Below are positions 43,590 to 53,445 of a DNA stretch of 58,000 nucleotides, piece after piece. The notes beneath the pieces were generated by a model that had not been told where the DNA came from, made no database searches, and was given only the letters and a program-made list of their open reading frames with translations. Made by a program: the position numbers and the translations under genes. Positions within the stretch are counted from its first letter, which is position 1. The number at the start of each line of letters is the position of its first letter. Source of the stretch: Strigamia acuminata (Eukaryota > Arthropoda > Chilopoda > Geophilomorpha > Linotaeniidae); the NCBI GenBank assembly GCA_949358305.1, contig CASHSZ010000001.1, forward strand, positions 404,501-462,500. Reading direction: 5' to 3'.

Positions 43590-44290
43590 TCCCGTTTTCG
43601 GCCCGTTACGGCCAAGGACCGTAACGGGTCGAAAACGGGCCGCAACGGGTCGAAAACGGCCGCAACGGGTCGAAAACGGCCCGCACGGGCCGTTAACGGG
43701 CCGCCGACGGTCCCGTCACGATCCCGTAACGGCTCGCACGGGCCGTTAACGGGCCGCCGACGGTCCCGTCACGATCCCGTAACGGCTCGCACGGGCCGTT
43801 AACGGGCCGCCGACGGTCCCGTCACGATCCCGTAACGGCTCGCACGGGCCGTTAACGGGCCGCCGACGGTCCCGTCACGATCCCGTAACGGCCCGTACGA
43901 CCTCATGCGGGCCGTTAACGGGCCGTTAACGGCGTAAAACCAAAAACAGGATTCGAGATTAATGTCTATGAATGTTGTACGCGTTTTCACGTACGTGTTG
44001 TCGGTTGTTGATTTTTTCGATTTACACCGTCACGGCCCGTTAACGGCCCGTTAACGGCCCGTCAACGGCCCGTCAACGGCCCGTCAACGGCCCGCATGGG
44101 CCCGCACGGGCCGTTAACGGGCCGCCGACGGTCCCGTCACGATCCCGTAACGGTCCGCACGGGCCGTTAACGGGCCGCCGACGGTCCCGTCACGATCCCG
44201 TAACGGCCCGTACAAGCCGTTAACGGGCCGCCGACGGTCCCGTCACGATCCCGTAACGGCCCGTCATGATCCCGTAACGGGAAAACTGAG
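43590..44290 (-). repeat. GTTAAC satellite, second inverted tract
   Basis: 53-bp monomers in reverse orientation with one inverted caaccgacaacac segment near 43,935-44,030. Confidence 0.88.
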
Positions 44291-44645
44291 AGAGTCGGGT
44301 GCGAGACCACGTGACCCGGAGTGTGGTTTTTGGGGGCGAGGGCCGTCCTTCGACCGCGCCGTGACGCGCCCCGGGTCGGATCAAGAGGCGACCCGGTCGG
44401 AAACCGAACCTCGGGGTTCCTCGAGGCGTGGTTTTTTGGGGACGGGGGGAGGGGGGGATCGGGTCGCGTGCTCCGACCGCGCCGCAACGCGCCGTGGGTC
44501 GGTCACCAACCTTTGTCAATATTTTATAAATTTCCACGGAATTTCAGCAATGTTTTACATAAGTCCGTCAAATCGGGCAGAAATATCCCGTACAATGTCG
44601 CTGCAATTCTGTGGAAATTTATCAGATATTGACAAAATTCGGTGA
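44291..44645. repeat. GC-rich repeats and a terminal fold-back unit
   Basis: Inverse of the module at 32,140-32,290 followed by the hairpin unit at 44,508-44,645. It forms the right edge of the repeat complex that began at 38,558. Confidence 0.7.
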
Positions 44646-44669
44646 CGGGCGGAAGGGCGATTCCCGGGC

Positions 44670-44673
<4 letters not shown>

Positions 44674-44707
<34 letters not shown>

Positions 44708-44790
44708 ACGGCCGGCGCCTACGCCGACGGGGCGCGGAGGGCGAGTGCACTGTTCACGCATGTGGGCGCGTGAACAGTGCACTCTCTCTC

Positions 44791-44845
<55 letters not shown>

Positions 44846-44862
44846 TTTTTTTTTTTTTTTTC
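44674..44862. repeat. AG and CT microsatellites with a T run
   Basis: (AG)n at 44,674-44,702, a GC-rich block, a short palindrome gagtgcactgttcacgc...gcgtgaacagtgcactc (44,743-44,783), then (CT)n and a T run to 44,861. The pyrimidine tract leads straight into a splice acceptor at 44,867. Confidence 0.9.
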
Positions 44863-44867
44863 GCTAG

Positions 44868-45269
44868 TTGCGTCGAGGGGGTGCGTCTGCGCGACCACCG
44901 CCGCCGCCGCCGCCACCGACACCGAGTGAAAAGAAGAGCGAGGAGACGGCGCTGGAGGCGATGGTCGAGAAGATGATGGCGAGGACGGAGGCAAAATTGG
45001 AAGCGATGCTGGCGAGAACGGAGGAACGATTCGAGAACATGTTGGAGAGGGTGGAGAAGAAGTGGATGGGAGCGATGGCCGATGATACGGAGCCGGTGGA
45101 CGACGAAGGCGACGACAAAGGGGCGACCGGTGGTAAAGGTGGCGAGGAGAGGACCGGCGGCGACGGCGGCGACGACGACGACGACAGCCACTCTTCGATT
45201 CTAATTATTCATTCATTCATTCATTCATTTATGTATTTATTTATTTATTTATTTCCCCGTGGACCGTAA
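44868..45269 (+). pseudogene. Terminal-exon fragment related to gene G
   Basis: After a long pyrimidine tract and a tcgctag acceptor the frame is open in phase 0: a proline run, then a charged helix (ALEAMVEKMMARTEAKLEAM), then Gly/Asp-rich residues, ending at a stop inside an (ATTT) repeat. The charged helix resembles the exon of gene G at 57,237-57,618 (GAAVEAKMEAMEARM) in sequence and composition. An AATAAA lies at 45,327. No upstream exon is visible because repeats abut it, so it looks like the orphaned 3' end of a paralog; a small live gene with an unseen first exon is possible. Confidence 0.45.
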
Positions 45270-45346
45270 ACGAGTGGTTTACAATATTTTTTTTTTTTAT
45301 TTTTTTTATATTTTTAAGACTGAAGAATAAAGTCTGATTATTGTAT

Positions 45347-45385
<39 letters not shown>

Positions 45386-45560
45386 TACATTTGTACATTC
45401 AAAAGTTAAAAATAAAAATTTCAAAAATTACAAAATTACAAAATTACAAAATTACAAAATTACAAAATTAACAAAAATTAACAAAAATTAACAAAAATTA
45501 AAAGAAAAGGAGAGAAGAGACGACGATGGTGGTGGTGGTGGTGGTGGTGGTGGTTTAGGT

Positions 45561-45591
<31 letters not shown>

Positions 45592-45600
45592 GCGACTACA
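45200..45600. repeat. Microsatellite cluster
   Basis: (ATTC/ATTT)n at 45,202-45,256, T runs, (TTTA)n at 45,343-45,386, (ACAAAATT)-like words to 45,500, (GGT)n at 45,527-45,554 and (GAC/GGC)n at 45,562-45,595. The rest up to 46,010 has A-rich imperfect repeats and no supported gene. Confidence 0.85.
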
Positions 45601-46011
45601 TCACACAGTGGAGTTTCTGGCACGACGACGGAGCCTGCGCGCGCCCATCCCCACCGCAAGCGCGAAATCCAGTGACAAAATTTGGAAAATGCGACCACGG
45701 AGATTGGGCGAGTAGGTTTTCGCGCGCCCTCCCGACACACCGTGGAAATAAAAATAGAAACATGTAAACGAAAATAAAAAACGAGAATGAAAATAAAGAT
45801 GAGAACGGTAAATGAAAATAAAAAAATAAAACGAAGAAATAAAAGGAGAGCCGAATCTTTCGACTCCCCCCCACCCTCCCGCAACCTCGCGGGAGAGTGT
45901 TCACCATCACTATCTGAAACGAAGAAGGGACCAAACTGAAACGGCACAATGTATGGCAATGTCAATGGAATGCGTGTTTGACAATACAGCTTTGCCAGAA
46001 ACGAAAACTCG

Positions 46012-46085
46012 CGGGAGCGGGATTCGAACCCTCGATCCACAACTCCGTACGGCAGGTAACTCTGCCCGCTCGGCCACCCGGGCCC
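46012..46085 (-). repeat. tRNA-derived repeat
   Basis: On the minus strand a box A match TGGCCGAGCGG and a box B match GGTTCGAATCC are 35 bases apart, a tRNA-like spacing, with a nearly paired T-stem. The acceptor stem pairs at only about four of seven positions, so I call it a SINE head or tRNA pseudogene. Confidence 0.6.
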
Positions 46086-46286
46086 GGAGACAAAGCGTCG
46101 CTATTTTCGATGACGACGTTTGTCGTTATTACTAATCATTATCGGTTATTGATTATTAATCGTCGATTATTAATTAATTATTGATTATTAATTATTAGTT
46201 GTCAGTTATTGCCATTATTAGTGTCGTTTATTCATTAATCTTTTTCGCGTCACCGGTCGACCGACATGCTCTAGCGTCACATCTCG

Positions 46287-46466
<180 letters not shown>

Positions 46467-46687
46467 TGTGAGTGAGTGCACTTTTCCCGACCACGCGACG
46501 TCTGCGTTTTGCGACCAACTTCGTTCGACGACCGACAGACATTTATCCATTCATACATACATACATACATACATACATACATACATACATACATACATAC
46601 ACAACGTGGTAAGTTTCTCCAACGCTATTACCGCGACAACCATTTCGTTCTCGTCAGTCGGCGTCAACTTTTCGTTCCGTTTTTCAG

Positions 46688-46855
46688 ATGGAACCGAACC
46701 GCGAACGAAACGAGGATCCGAGATGGCCGCCCATTCCCGTCGTCACGGTGAGCGCGTTTATTTTCTTCGACGTGTCACGTCGCCCCGCTTAAAATTTTGC
46801 TTTCAGGTTGACATCACCGACGACGACGAAGAAGACGGCAATGGCGCTGTCGTTG

Positions 46856-46933
<78 letters not shown>

Positions 46934-48024
46934 ACAACGACGACGAAGACCTAACCGAGATCGACGCCGCCATGTTGCGCGACGTTAAACGAGGAGTCAA
47001 ACTCGAGGTCGAAGTGAGTAAAAATTTTCGCGTTGCCCCGCGTTACCCGGCGCAATATTTTTGTTCATTCGTTCGTTCCTTCGTTCTCTCTAGACTGGGG
47101 CGGTCGAATTCGAGCTGCCGTTCGAAAAGAAGGAAGGAGAGGAGGGGGAGGAAGAGCCGCCGTCGACCGCGCGGCTCCTGTGGGCGCTGGGAAACCAGCT
47201 GGGAGAGGAGCAACGACAACTGCGTCGAACCACGGACGACGAGTTGGAGAGGTTCAAGCGAGAGATGCGAAGACGGTTGGAGGCGAAGAAGAGAGAACTT
47301 GATGAGCGGTTGAGACTACAAGAGGTGTCCCACCAGCGCCAAATCCATTTGCGTCTCGAACAGTTGGACCGAGAAAGCGCGGTCTATCGGCGGGCGTGGC
47401 GTCGACAGGAGCGGGAGCAACGAGAGCGGGAGCAGCGAGAGTGGGAGGGATTGGAGCGGGAGCGATTGGAGCTGGAGCAGTCGGAGCAGCAGTGGGAGCG
47501 GGAGCGAGAGCAGCAGTGGCAGCAGTGGCAGCAACAACAACGACGACCACTCGAGTCGGAGCCGGAGTCGGAGTCGGCTCATGACGTGGAGGTGGAGGAC
47601 TTAAAAAAAAAGGCGTTGGATCTCGAGAAGCGCCCGAGACAAGAACACGTGAGTGTCTGTCTGTCTCTGTCTCTCTCTCTTTCCCCCCTTCCCATTTCAC
47701 GGCGCACGGGGTCAAACTCGATTTCGATTAGACACCGTCCCACCCCGGCCAATTTATTTTCCATTTACTTTGTTTTATTTTACTTTACTTTACTTTACTT
47801 TACTTTACTTTACTTGTCCCCAGTTGAGTCACTCGCCGACCCGAGAGCCCGACGACCAACCGCCAGCCACCATTGTCGTTGCCGAAGGACCGACCGAAAC
47901 CCGAGAGCGATCCGAGTCGGACGAGGCGATGGACGCGGCCACGGCCACGACGAGTGGGTACCGCGAGCACCGGGCCATCGCTCCAACGCGCCCCGACGCG
48001 ACCGATCGACCGGTGGACCAATAA
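46688..48024 (+). CDS. Gene D: acidic, poly-alanine, coiled-coil protein
   Basis: Coding exons 46688-46747, 46807-47013, 47094-47648 and 47824-48024, all with phase-0 GT-AG introns, give 340 residues. A leader intron (46,608-46,687, gtaagt...ttcag) ends directly before the ATG. Exon 2 is acidic with about 23 alanines in a row from a GCC repeat (46,858-46,933). Exon 3 has an acidic stretch, then a long Arg/Glu/Gln coiled coil (from ELERFKREMRRRLEAKKREL) with heptad-like spacing and a Trp/Gln-rich tail. Exon 4 is low-complexity. The stop overlaps an AATAAA (48,020-48,025). There is no known domain. Clean phase-0 junctions through GC-rich DNA support a real gene. Its compact introns with microsatellites match E, F and G. 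Confidence 0.72.
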
Positions 48025-48180
48025 ATTGATCGATTAATTAATTAGTTAATTCGTTCGTTTTTATTTATCCCTGTTTCATTTGTTTTCAATTCTTCTTCTT
48101 TTTTTTTTTTGTTTTTTTTTTTTTTTTTCCTCGTTGGCACCGACAATACGTCGTCATCGCCTTTGTTTTTGTTGTTGTTA

Positions 48181-48230
<50 letters not shown>

Positions 48231-48505
48231 TAATAAAAATGGAAAAATGAAATAAAATACAATAAAATATAATAAAATAAAACGAAACAGAATTAATCGG
48301 CCAGTCGGCTGTCCAAAATTGACACGTGTTCGGTCGTGAAGACGTCGCGGATTGAGCGAACACACACAGTCGTCCGTCGAAGCGAGAAGGAAGAGGGCGA
48401 TGTTGTCGTGGCGACCCACACACGCGCGTCCGCGTCAGTTTTGGGAAAACCGTCCGCCATGGCCTAGAAGAGACCGACGGATAAATGGGCGAATGAAACG
48501 CTCGT
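48025..48505. other. Spacer after gene D
   Basis: Contains T runs, an (AAT)n tract at 48,183-48,226 and A-rich imperfect repeats. No supported gene. It ends at the TTAA of block 3. Confidence 0.6.
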
Positions 48506-48740
48506 TTAACCTTGGGGTATGTGTGCGGATTTTGTCGGGGGCGAAAGGGTCCCGCTTTTTAACATTACGGCGGCCTATACGTTGTTTCGTTGATCGCGAC
48601 TGCGATGCGGAATTTGCGGATGTTGTTTTGGCCGAGTAGTTCGTGCGACCGAGCGCGTTTTGTTCGTTGCTTTTCGGTGTTCGGTGGGTTTTGTGACCGG
48701 TCAAGGGTTTCGCTAAAACGTGGTTTTTGTGACGGGAGGG
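48506..48740 (+). repeat. TTAA-bounded block, copy 3
   Basis: Third copy of the 235-bp block, starting exactly at TTAA after the flank gaaacgctcgt. Here it is followed by only a short GC-rich module and satellite. Confidence 0.8.
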
Positions 48741-49360
48741 AGGGGGGGGATCGGGTCGCGTGCTCCGAAAGCGCCGCGACGCGCCGTGACTCTTGATCCG
48801 ACTCGGGGCGCGTCACGGCGCGGTCGGAGGACGGCCCTCGCCCCCAAAAACCACACTCCGGGTCACGTGGTCTCGCACCCGACTCCCTCAGTTTTCCCGT
48901 TTTCAGCCCGTTACGGGATCATGACGGGCCGTTACGGGATCGTGACGGGACCGTCGGCGGCCCGTTAACGGGCCGTTAACGGCCCGCATGAGGTCGTACG
49001 GGCCGTCGGCGAGCCGAAGTCCGGGAACGAAGGCCGTTACGGGACCGTCACGGGACCGTCGGCGGCCCGTTAACGGCCCGTGCGAGCCGTTACGGGATCG
49101 TGACGGGACCGTCACGATCCCGTCAACGGCTTGTACGGGCCGTTAACGAGCCGCCAACGGGACCGTCACGATCTCGTAACGGCCCGTACAAGCCGTTGAC
49201 GGGATCGTGACGGGACCGTCACGATCCCGTAACGGCCCGCACGGTCCGTTAACGGGCCGCCGACGGTCCCGTCACGACCCCATCACGGCCCGTACAAGCC
49301 GTTGACGGGGTCGTGACGGGACCGTTACGGGACCGTCGGCGGGCCGTTACGGGCCATATA
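48741..49360. repeat. GC-rich module and scrambled GTTAAC satellite
   Basis: A shortened form of the module at 32,190-32,290, then 53-bp-type monomers in both orientations with cgtgacgggaccgtcacg palindromes. It ends near gccatatacgg, after which unique sequence starts. Confidence 0.85.
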
Positions 49361-49465
49361 CGGTATTTTTGCGGAGTCGCGGTCGCGCGAGATTCGTCGC
49401 GGTAAAAGCGAATTCATTTACGGTCTCGGCTACCACTCGAAGTCGACGGCCTCGACTCGCGCGGC

Positions 49466-49587
49466 CACGAAATGGTTTGCGAGCTCGACACCAGATGTCA
49501 CGACAAACGCGCACGTTGGTCCGACAGCGTATATCGCGCGAGTGTTTCATTTTCCTCCCGGTTTTCATCGGCACTTCGTCTCCGTTG
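49466..49587 (+). promoter_or_regulatory. Conserved 5' leader of gene E with a short upstream ORF
   Basis: The block gaaatggtttgcg...caccagatgtcacgac recurs before F (51,802) and, diverged, before G (53,446). In E it contains an ATG at 49,472 opening a 38-codon frame (MVCELDTRCHDK...). The block ends at a GTAAGT donor at 49,588. After splicing to 49,657 the frame meets TGA at the junction. It is either a promoter/leader element or a regulatory upstream ORF. Confidence 0.55.
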
Positions 49588-49663
49588 GTAAGTTTGGTGT
49601 TTTGTGTGGTTTCTCTCTCCAATTTATTTTCAATTCTCTACTCGTCTCCCACACAGAAGAAAG

Positions 49664-50181
49664 ATGGAAGGAGCGCAGCATGCAGAGGGCGACAAGTCAC
49701 ATTACTGCGCTTTGTGCTGCGGTAAATACCCCGACAGTAAGAAACAAACATCCATTTATTTACTTATCAGTTGTTCAATTTATTTATTTATTTATTTTTT
49801 AATTATGTATATTTTATTTGATTTTAATTTTTTCTCGTTTCAGAACCGAACGGTGTTTTCTGTAAAGATGCCTTTCGTCACTGGCGACGGTACCATAACA
49901 TCGGCGGAGATGCGGACGATTCCACCCGAGGGCTGCTACGAATCCATTCGCGCGACCCCGTTCGTTTGGCATTGGTGAGCTTTTAGTTTCTTCGCCGAGT
50001 TAACTAGTCAACTAATTTATTTTTTTTTATTTTTTATTTTTTTTTCAAGGCACTGAGACGGGTGTACCGACACAACGACGGACGCTGTCCGTTTTGCGCG
50101 GAAACACCCTTTTTCGAGGATCTCTCTACCCATTGGGTGGAAGCGCATAGATTTCAAGCACCGACCGCCCACCAGGGATGA
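49664..50181 (+). CDS. Gene E: small protein with two C2H2-type zinc fingers
   Basis: Exons 49664-49736, 49844-49974 and 50050-50181 (phases 1 and 0) give 111 residues. The first candidate finger has C15, C18, H37, H42 (C-x2-C-x18-H-x4-H), the second C81, C84, H96, H101 (C-x2-C-x11-H-x4-H, in RCPFCAET...THWVEAH). The linker RGLLRIHSRDPVRLAL is conserved in F and G. A leader exon ends at 49,587 and its intron ends at 49,656. Zinc binding is inferred from residue spacing; such pairs usually bind nucleic acid or protein, but the target is unknown. Matching exon borders in F and G and the intact frame support a real gene. Confidence 0.75.
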
Positions 50182-50372
50182 CGGAGACAGCATCGGTGGA
50201 CCGTGCATTCGATTTTATTTGACCTTTTTTTGTTTTTTTGTTTTTTTGTTTTTTTTTGTATTGTATGACTTCTTCTTCATTTCTTTTTATTTGTTTTAAT
50301 TAATTAAAAATAAAAAAAATAAGAATAAAAATAAAAATAAAAATAAAAAAAAATCCACATTAATCGTAGTTG

Positions 50373-50538
50373 TTATTTAACGAGGCGGACGACGGAGTTT
50401 TGGTTGCCGGATTCGGTTGTAGCGGGGCACGCCATTGGTGATGTTCCCGGCGCGCGATTCAAAGTGGCCAAAGTCGCAAATGTTTCGTTGTTGGCTTTGT
50501 ACGGGGAGAAAAAGGAAAGACCGAGGTCTTAAAATGTG
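50373..50538 (+). repeat. Inverted-duplication arm A
   Basis: Reverse complement of 51,171-51,339 with good similarity (for example ggagttttggttgccgga, and aaggaaagaccgaggtctta). Confidence 0.75.
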
Positions 50539-50797
50539 TTTTTTTTTTTTTTGGTTCGTAAAAAAAAAAAATAAATTAATTAATTAATAAATAAAAAAAT
50601 AAATAAATAAATAAATAAATAAAAATTAAACAGAAAATCAAGAAAGAAAAAAAAAAAGAAACAAAACATATTACGGCGAGAGACCGCGCGAACAAATTCG
50701 GCGGCAAATTCGAACTCGGCGACCAAAATTCAAAAATAAACCGATCGACCTTCCGTATCCAACGAGCGAAGCGGGTAAACCGCGAGGTCGGCGAACT

Positions 50798-50905
50798 GCG
50801 AGGAAACATCGTGATCATCGTCGCGAACAACGTTTGGCGCGACGAAGACTTCGAAAAAGACAGACACGCTCGGGCACCCGATGGAAGGCAAATCCTCTCG
50901 GCGGC
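50798..50905 (+). repeat. Inverted-duplication arm B
   Basis: Reverse complement of about 51,488-51,607 (shared gcgaacaacgtt and acacgctcgggcaccc in inverse). Order along the + strand is A, B, then inverted A, inverted B, so this is not one simple palindrome. Confidence 0.7.
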
Positions 50906-51170
50906 GAGCAAAGATGACGAACACGCGGGTGAGCTAATTGTTTCTTGGATGCTAACGCGGCGCCCGAAGTCACTCGGTTTACTCGCCACCCCGTTGTTTG
51001 TTTGTAATAAACGATAGTGTCGTCCGATCAAAAAGTCGTTGCCGCCATTAAAACGAATGAGAAATTCTACGTTAAAGTCTCGTTTTTAACGTTTCGATCG
51101 ATTTATTTTTGAAACTCGATCGAATTCAAATTTGCCACTAAACAAGCAAACAAACAAAAAAAAAAAACAA

Positions 51171-51339
51171 ACACATTTTAAGACCTCGGTCTTTCCTTTT
51201 TCTCCCCGTACAAAGCCAACAACGAAACATTAGCGACTTTGACCACTTTGAATCGCGCGCCGGGAACATCACCAACGGCGTGCCCCGCTACGACCGAATC
51301 CGGCAACCAAAACTCCGTCGTTTTCCATCTCGTTAAAAT
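51171..51339 (-). repeat. Inverted partner of arm A
   Basis: Pairs with 50,373-50,538. The sequence between 50,540 and 51,170 otherwise has A-rich microsatellites and no supported gene. Confidence 0.75.
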
Positions 51340-51434
51340 TCAAACAAACATCCGTCTCTGGGCGCGCAAGCCACGATCTTCTTTCCGTCCCCGATCAACT
51401 GGACACGAACGCACTTCCGGGTGGCGGAATTCGG

Positions 51435-51680
51435 CCGCCTGGCTTCGACTCCAACTTTCTTTCTCCGGCACGGTTCCCTCGGCATGGGACGCGCCATCGA
51501 GAGGATTCGCCTTCCACCGGGTGCCCGAGCGTGCCTGTCTTTTTAAAGTCTTTGTCGTGCCAACGTTGTTCGCAACGATGGTCGTGATGTTTCCCGGTAG
51601 TCTCGTTTGCTGGCTTCGACTCCAACTTTCTTTCTCCGGCACGGTTCTCTCGGCGTGGGATGCCGACCCCGTTCACTCGG
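51435..51680 (-). repeat. Inverted partner of arm B with a flanking direct repeat
   Basis: The inverted B arm (51,488-51,607) lies between two direct copies of a segment with ctggcttcgactccaac (51,435-51,493 and 51,608-51,665). Confidence 0.7.
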
Positions 51681-51799
51681 CGAGTGCATATCGGAGGGAA
51701 CGTCGCTAATCGACCGCATGTTTTGCACACACGCGCCCGCGTACAATTCCTCGTTGTACCGAGCGCGGTACAGCGCATCTCCGGGCGCTCCGTAGTCCA

Positions 51800-51899
51800 G
51801 ACGAAATGGTTTGCGGTCTCGACATCAAGTGTCACGACAACGTGGATCAAGTGCGCGTTTCATCATCCGCCCGGTCCCCGTCGCCACATCGTCTTCGTT

Positions 51900-51900
<1 letters not shown>
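51800..51900 (+). promoter_or_regulatory. Conserved 5' leader of gene F with a short upstream ORF
   Basis: Same block as before E (gaaatggtttgcgg...gtgtcacgacaa). The ATG at 51,806 opens 31 codons (MVCGLDIKCHDN...), matching the E frame at M-V-C, L-D and C-H-D. It runs into the GTAAGT repeat donor at 51,901. Confidence 0.55.
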
Positions 51901-51954
<54 letters not shown>

Positions 51955-51960
51955 GAGTAA
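51901..51960 (+). repeat. (GTAA)15 microsatellite made of splice-donor consensus
   Basis: Fifteen tandem GTAA units (one GTGA) start exactly where the leader intron of gene F should begin; gene E has a single GTAAGT at the same place. Every unit offers a perfect GTAAGT donor. Confidence 0.9.
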
Positions 51961-52048
51961 GTTTGATGCTTTGTGTGATCTCCCTTTCCAATTTATTTTC
52001 AATTAATTAATTAATTCTTTATTCGTCTCCCACACGGAAGAAAGAAAG

Positions 52049-52548
52049 ATGAACGGAGCACCAGCACCACACAGAGAAGAGGGCGGTAGGTCGTATTACT
52101 GCGTTTTGTGCGGCGAGCACCCAAACGGTGAGAAACATCTATTTATCTACTTATTAGTCGTCCATTTTCTTTTTATTTTTTCATTTTCTTTTATTTTATT
52201 TTATTTTTATTTTTCTTATTTATTTCAGACCCGGACGGCTACTTTTACATGGACATCTTCCGCCACTGGCGACAGCGACACGACATCCGTGAAGGTGCGG
52301 ACGAGGCCATCCGGGGATTGCTACGAATGTATTCGCGCGAGCCCGCTCATCTAGCGTTGGTGAGCATTTAACTCCTTCGTCTAGTTAACCAACCAACTAA
52401 TTCGTTTCTTCCTCCCTTCCCCCCCCTCTTTTAGATATTGGGGCAGGTGCACCAACGCGGCAGACGCTGTCCGTTTTGTGCGGAGACACCCTCTCCAGAC
52501 AACCTGATTGGCCATTGGACGGAGGCGCACAGGATTTCGTTAATTTGA
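52049..52548 (+). CDS. Gene F: small two-finger C2H2-type protein, paralog of E
   Basis: Exons 52049-52127, 52229-52359 and 52435-52548 (phases 1 and 0 as in E) give 107 residues. Candidate finger 1 is YYCVLCGEH...FRHWRQRH and finger 2 RCPFCAET...GHWTEAH; the linker is RGLLRMYSREPAHLAL. The extra cysteine of E in CALCC is absent. The leader-intron acceptor cacacag of E reads cacacgg here, so splicing would have to use the AG four bases on (after cggaag). The middle exon has the same 131 bases as in E. Downstream, aaatccacattaa also matches the E flank, so the duplication covered leader, gene and 3' end. Confidence 0.73.
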
Positions 52549-52679
52549 TCTTTTTCTTTTATTGTATTGTCTCAAATATATAAAAAAAAAAAATAAATAA
52601 AATAAAAAAAAAATAAATAAATCCACATTAACCATTGTAATTGTTGTTGTTGTTGTTTTTGTTGTTATTATTATTATTA

Positions 52680-52950
52680 TTACATCATTACATCGTTATT
52701 ATTACAAACAAACGACTCGTCCTTGTCGTCCACCGTCTCCAACTCATCCGCTCCCAACTCGTACAGGTCGGTCCCCGGGCCCCCGAGCCTCTTCCTCGTC
52801 AAGTTCAACTTCAACGCGACCACTTTTGTCTTCTCCCGCATCTTCCTCGTCAGCCTCTCGACTCTCTTTCCGAACTTCGTCGTCGTCGTCGTCGTCGTCT
52901 TTGTCTTCTCCTCACGCAGCGACGATAAAATCGAAACAAAACGTCTTTGA
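52680..52950 (-). other. Possible minus-strand terminal exon
   Basis: From about 52,950 down to a stop at 52,680-52,682 one minus-strand frame is open for ~90 codons (a Lys/Thr run, then KFGKRVERLTRKMREKTKV, then an acidic end). It is charged and plausible but crosses a (GAC)n repeat and has no convincing pyrimidine-rich acceptor, so I cannot call a gene. Confidence 0.25.
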
Positions 52951-53185
52951 TCAGGGCACTGGATCGGCGCGCTTCTGCGACGTGACCGCGTTTAGGCGCG
53001 TGCGGGGGACACGGGAGCGCGCGAGGGCGCGTCGGGCGAGCGACGGCTGCCGGGAACGACGTAACGAGGGGCGGTGGTGTCGTTACGTTTCGGCGCGACC
53101 GTGTAAGAGAGGGAATGAACAACAAAATAGATGATAAAACAAAAGAAATCGACCAACATATCCGTCAACTTCGAAACGAGACAGA

Positions 53186-53190
53186 CAAGC

Positions 53191-53230
<40 letters not shown>

Positions 53231-53370
53231 GCGCGCCTCCTCGGCCAGCGCCGGGTCGCCCGTCTTATTGATAGATCGGATTCGTCCCGTTGGCGCCGCT
53301 ACCACGGTTTCCTTTGACGCCGACTCCTTTTATTTTATTTTATTTTATTTTATTTTATTTTATTTTTTTC
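53186..53370 (+). repeat. (ACAG)n and (TTTTA)n microsatellites
   Basis: (ACAG)n at about 53,186-53,230 and (TTTTA)n at about 53,330-53,368, in the spacer between F and the G leader. The rest of 52,950-53,445 shows no supported gene. Confidence 0.9.
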
Positions 53371-53445
53371 TCTTGTTTGTTTTGTTTTTTTTTAAATATA
53401 AACCGATGGTTGGTTTGATTAAACCGCCTACTTGTAGGTTAGAAA

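Noticed and set aside
45555-46040. 161-codon minus-strand ORF
   Set aside because: It starts inside the tRNA-like repeat and ends in a triplet microsatellite; the middle is a low-complexity Phe/Leu reading of A-rich DNA.
46012-46085. Functional tRNA gene
   Set aside because: About half of the acceptor stem positions fail to pair and one T-stem pair is broken.
47254-47715. Pro/Ala/Thr-rich minus-strand ORF opposite gene D exon 3
   Set aside because: Shadow frame of a repetitive coiled-coil exon that has good splice sites on the plus strand.
50576-51031. 151-codon minus-strand ORF between E and F
   Set aside because: It ends in A/T microsatellite sequence and crosses an inverted-duplication arm; its inverted relative is open in a different frame.
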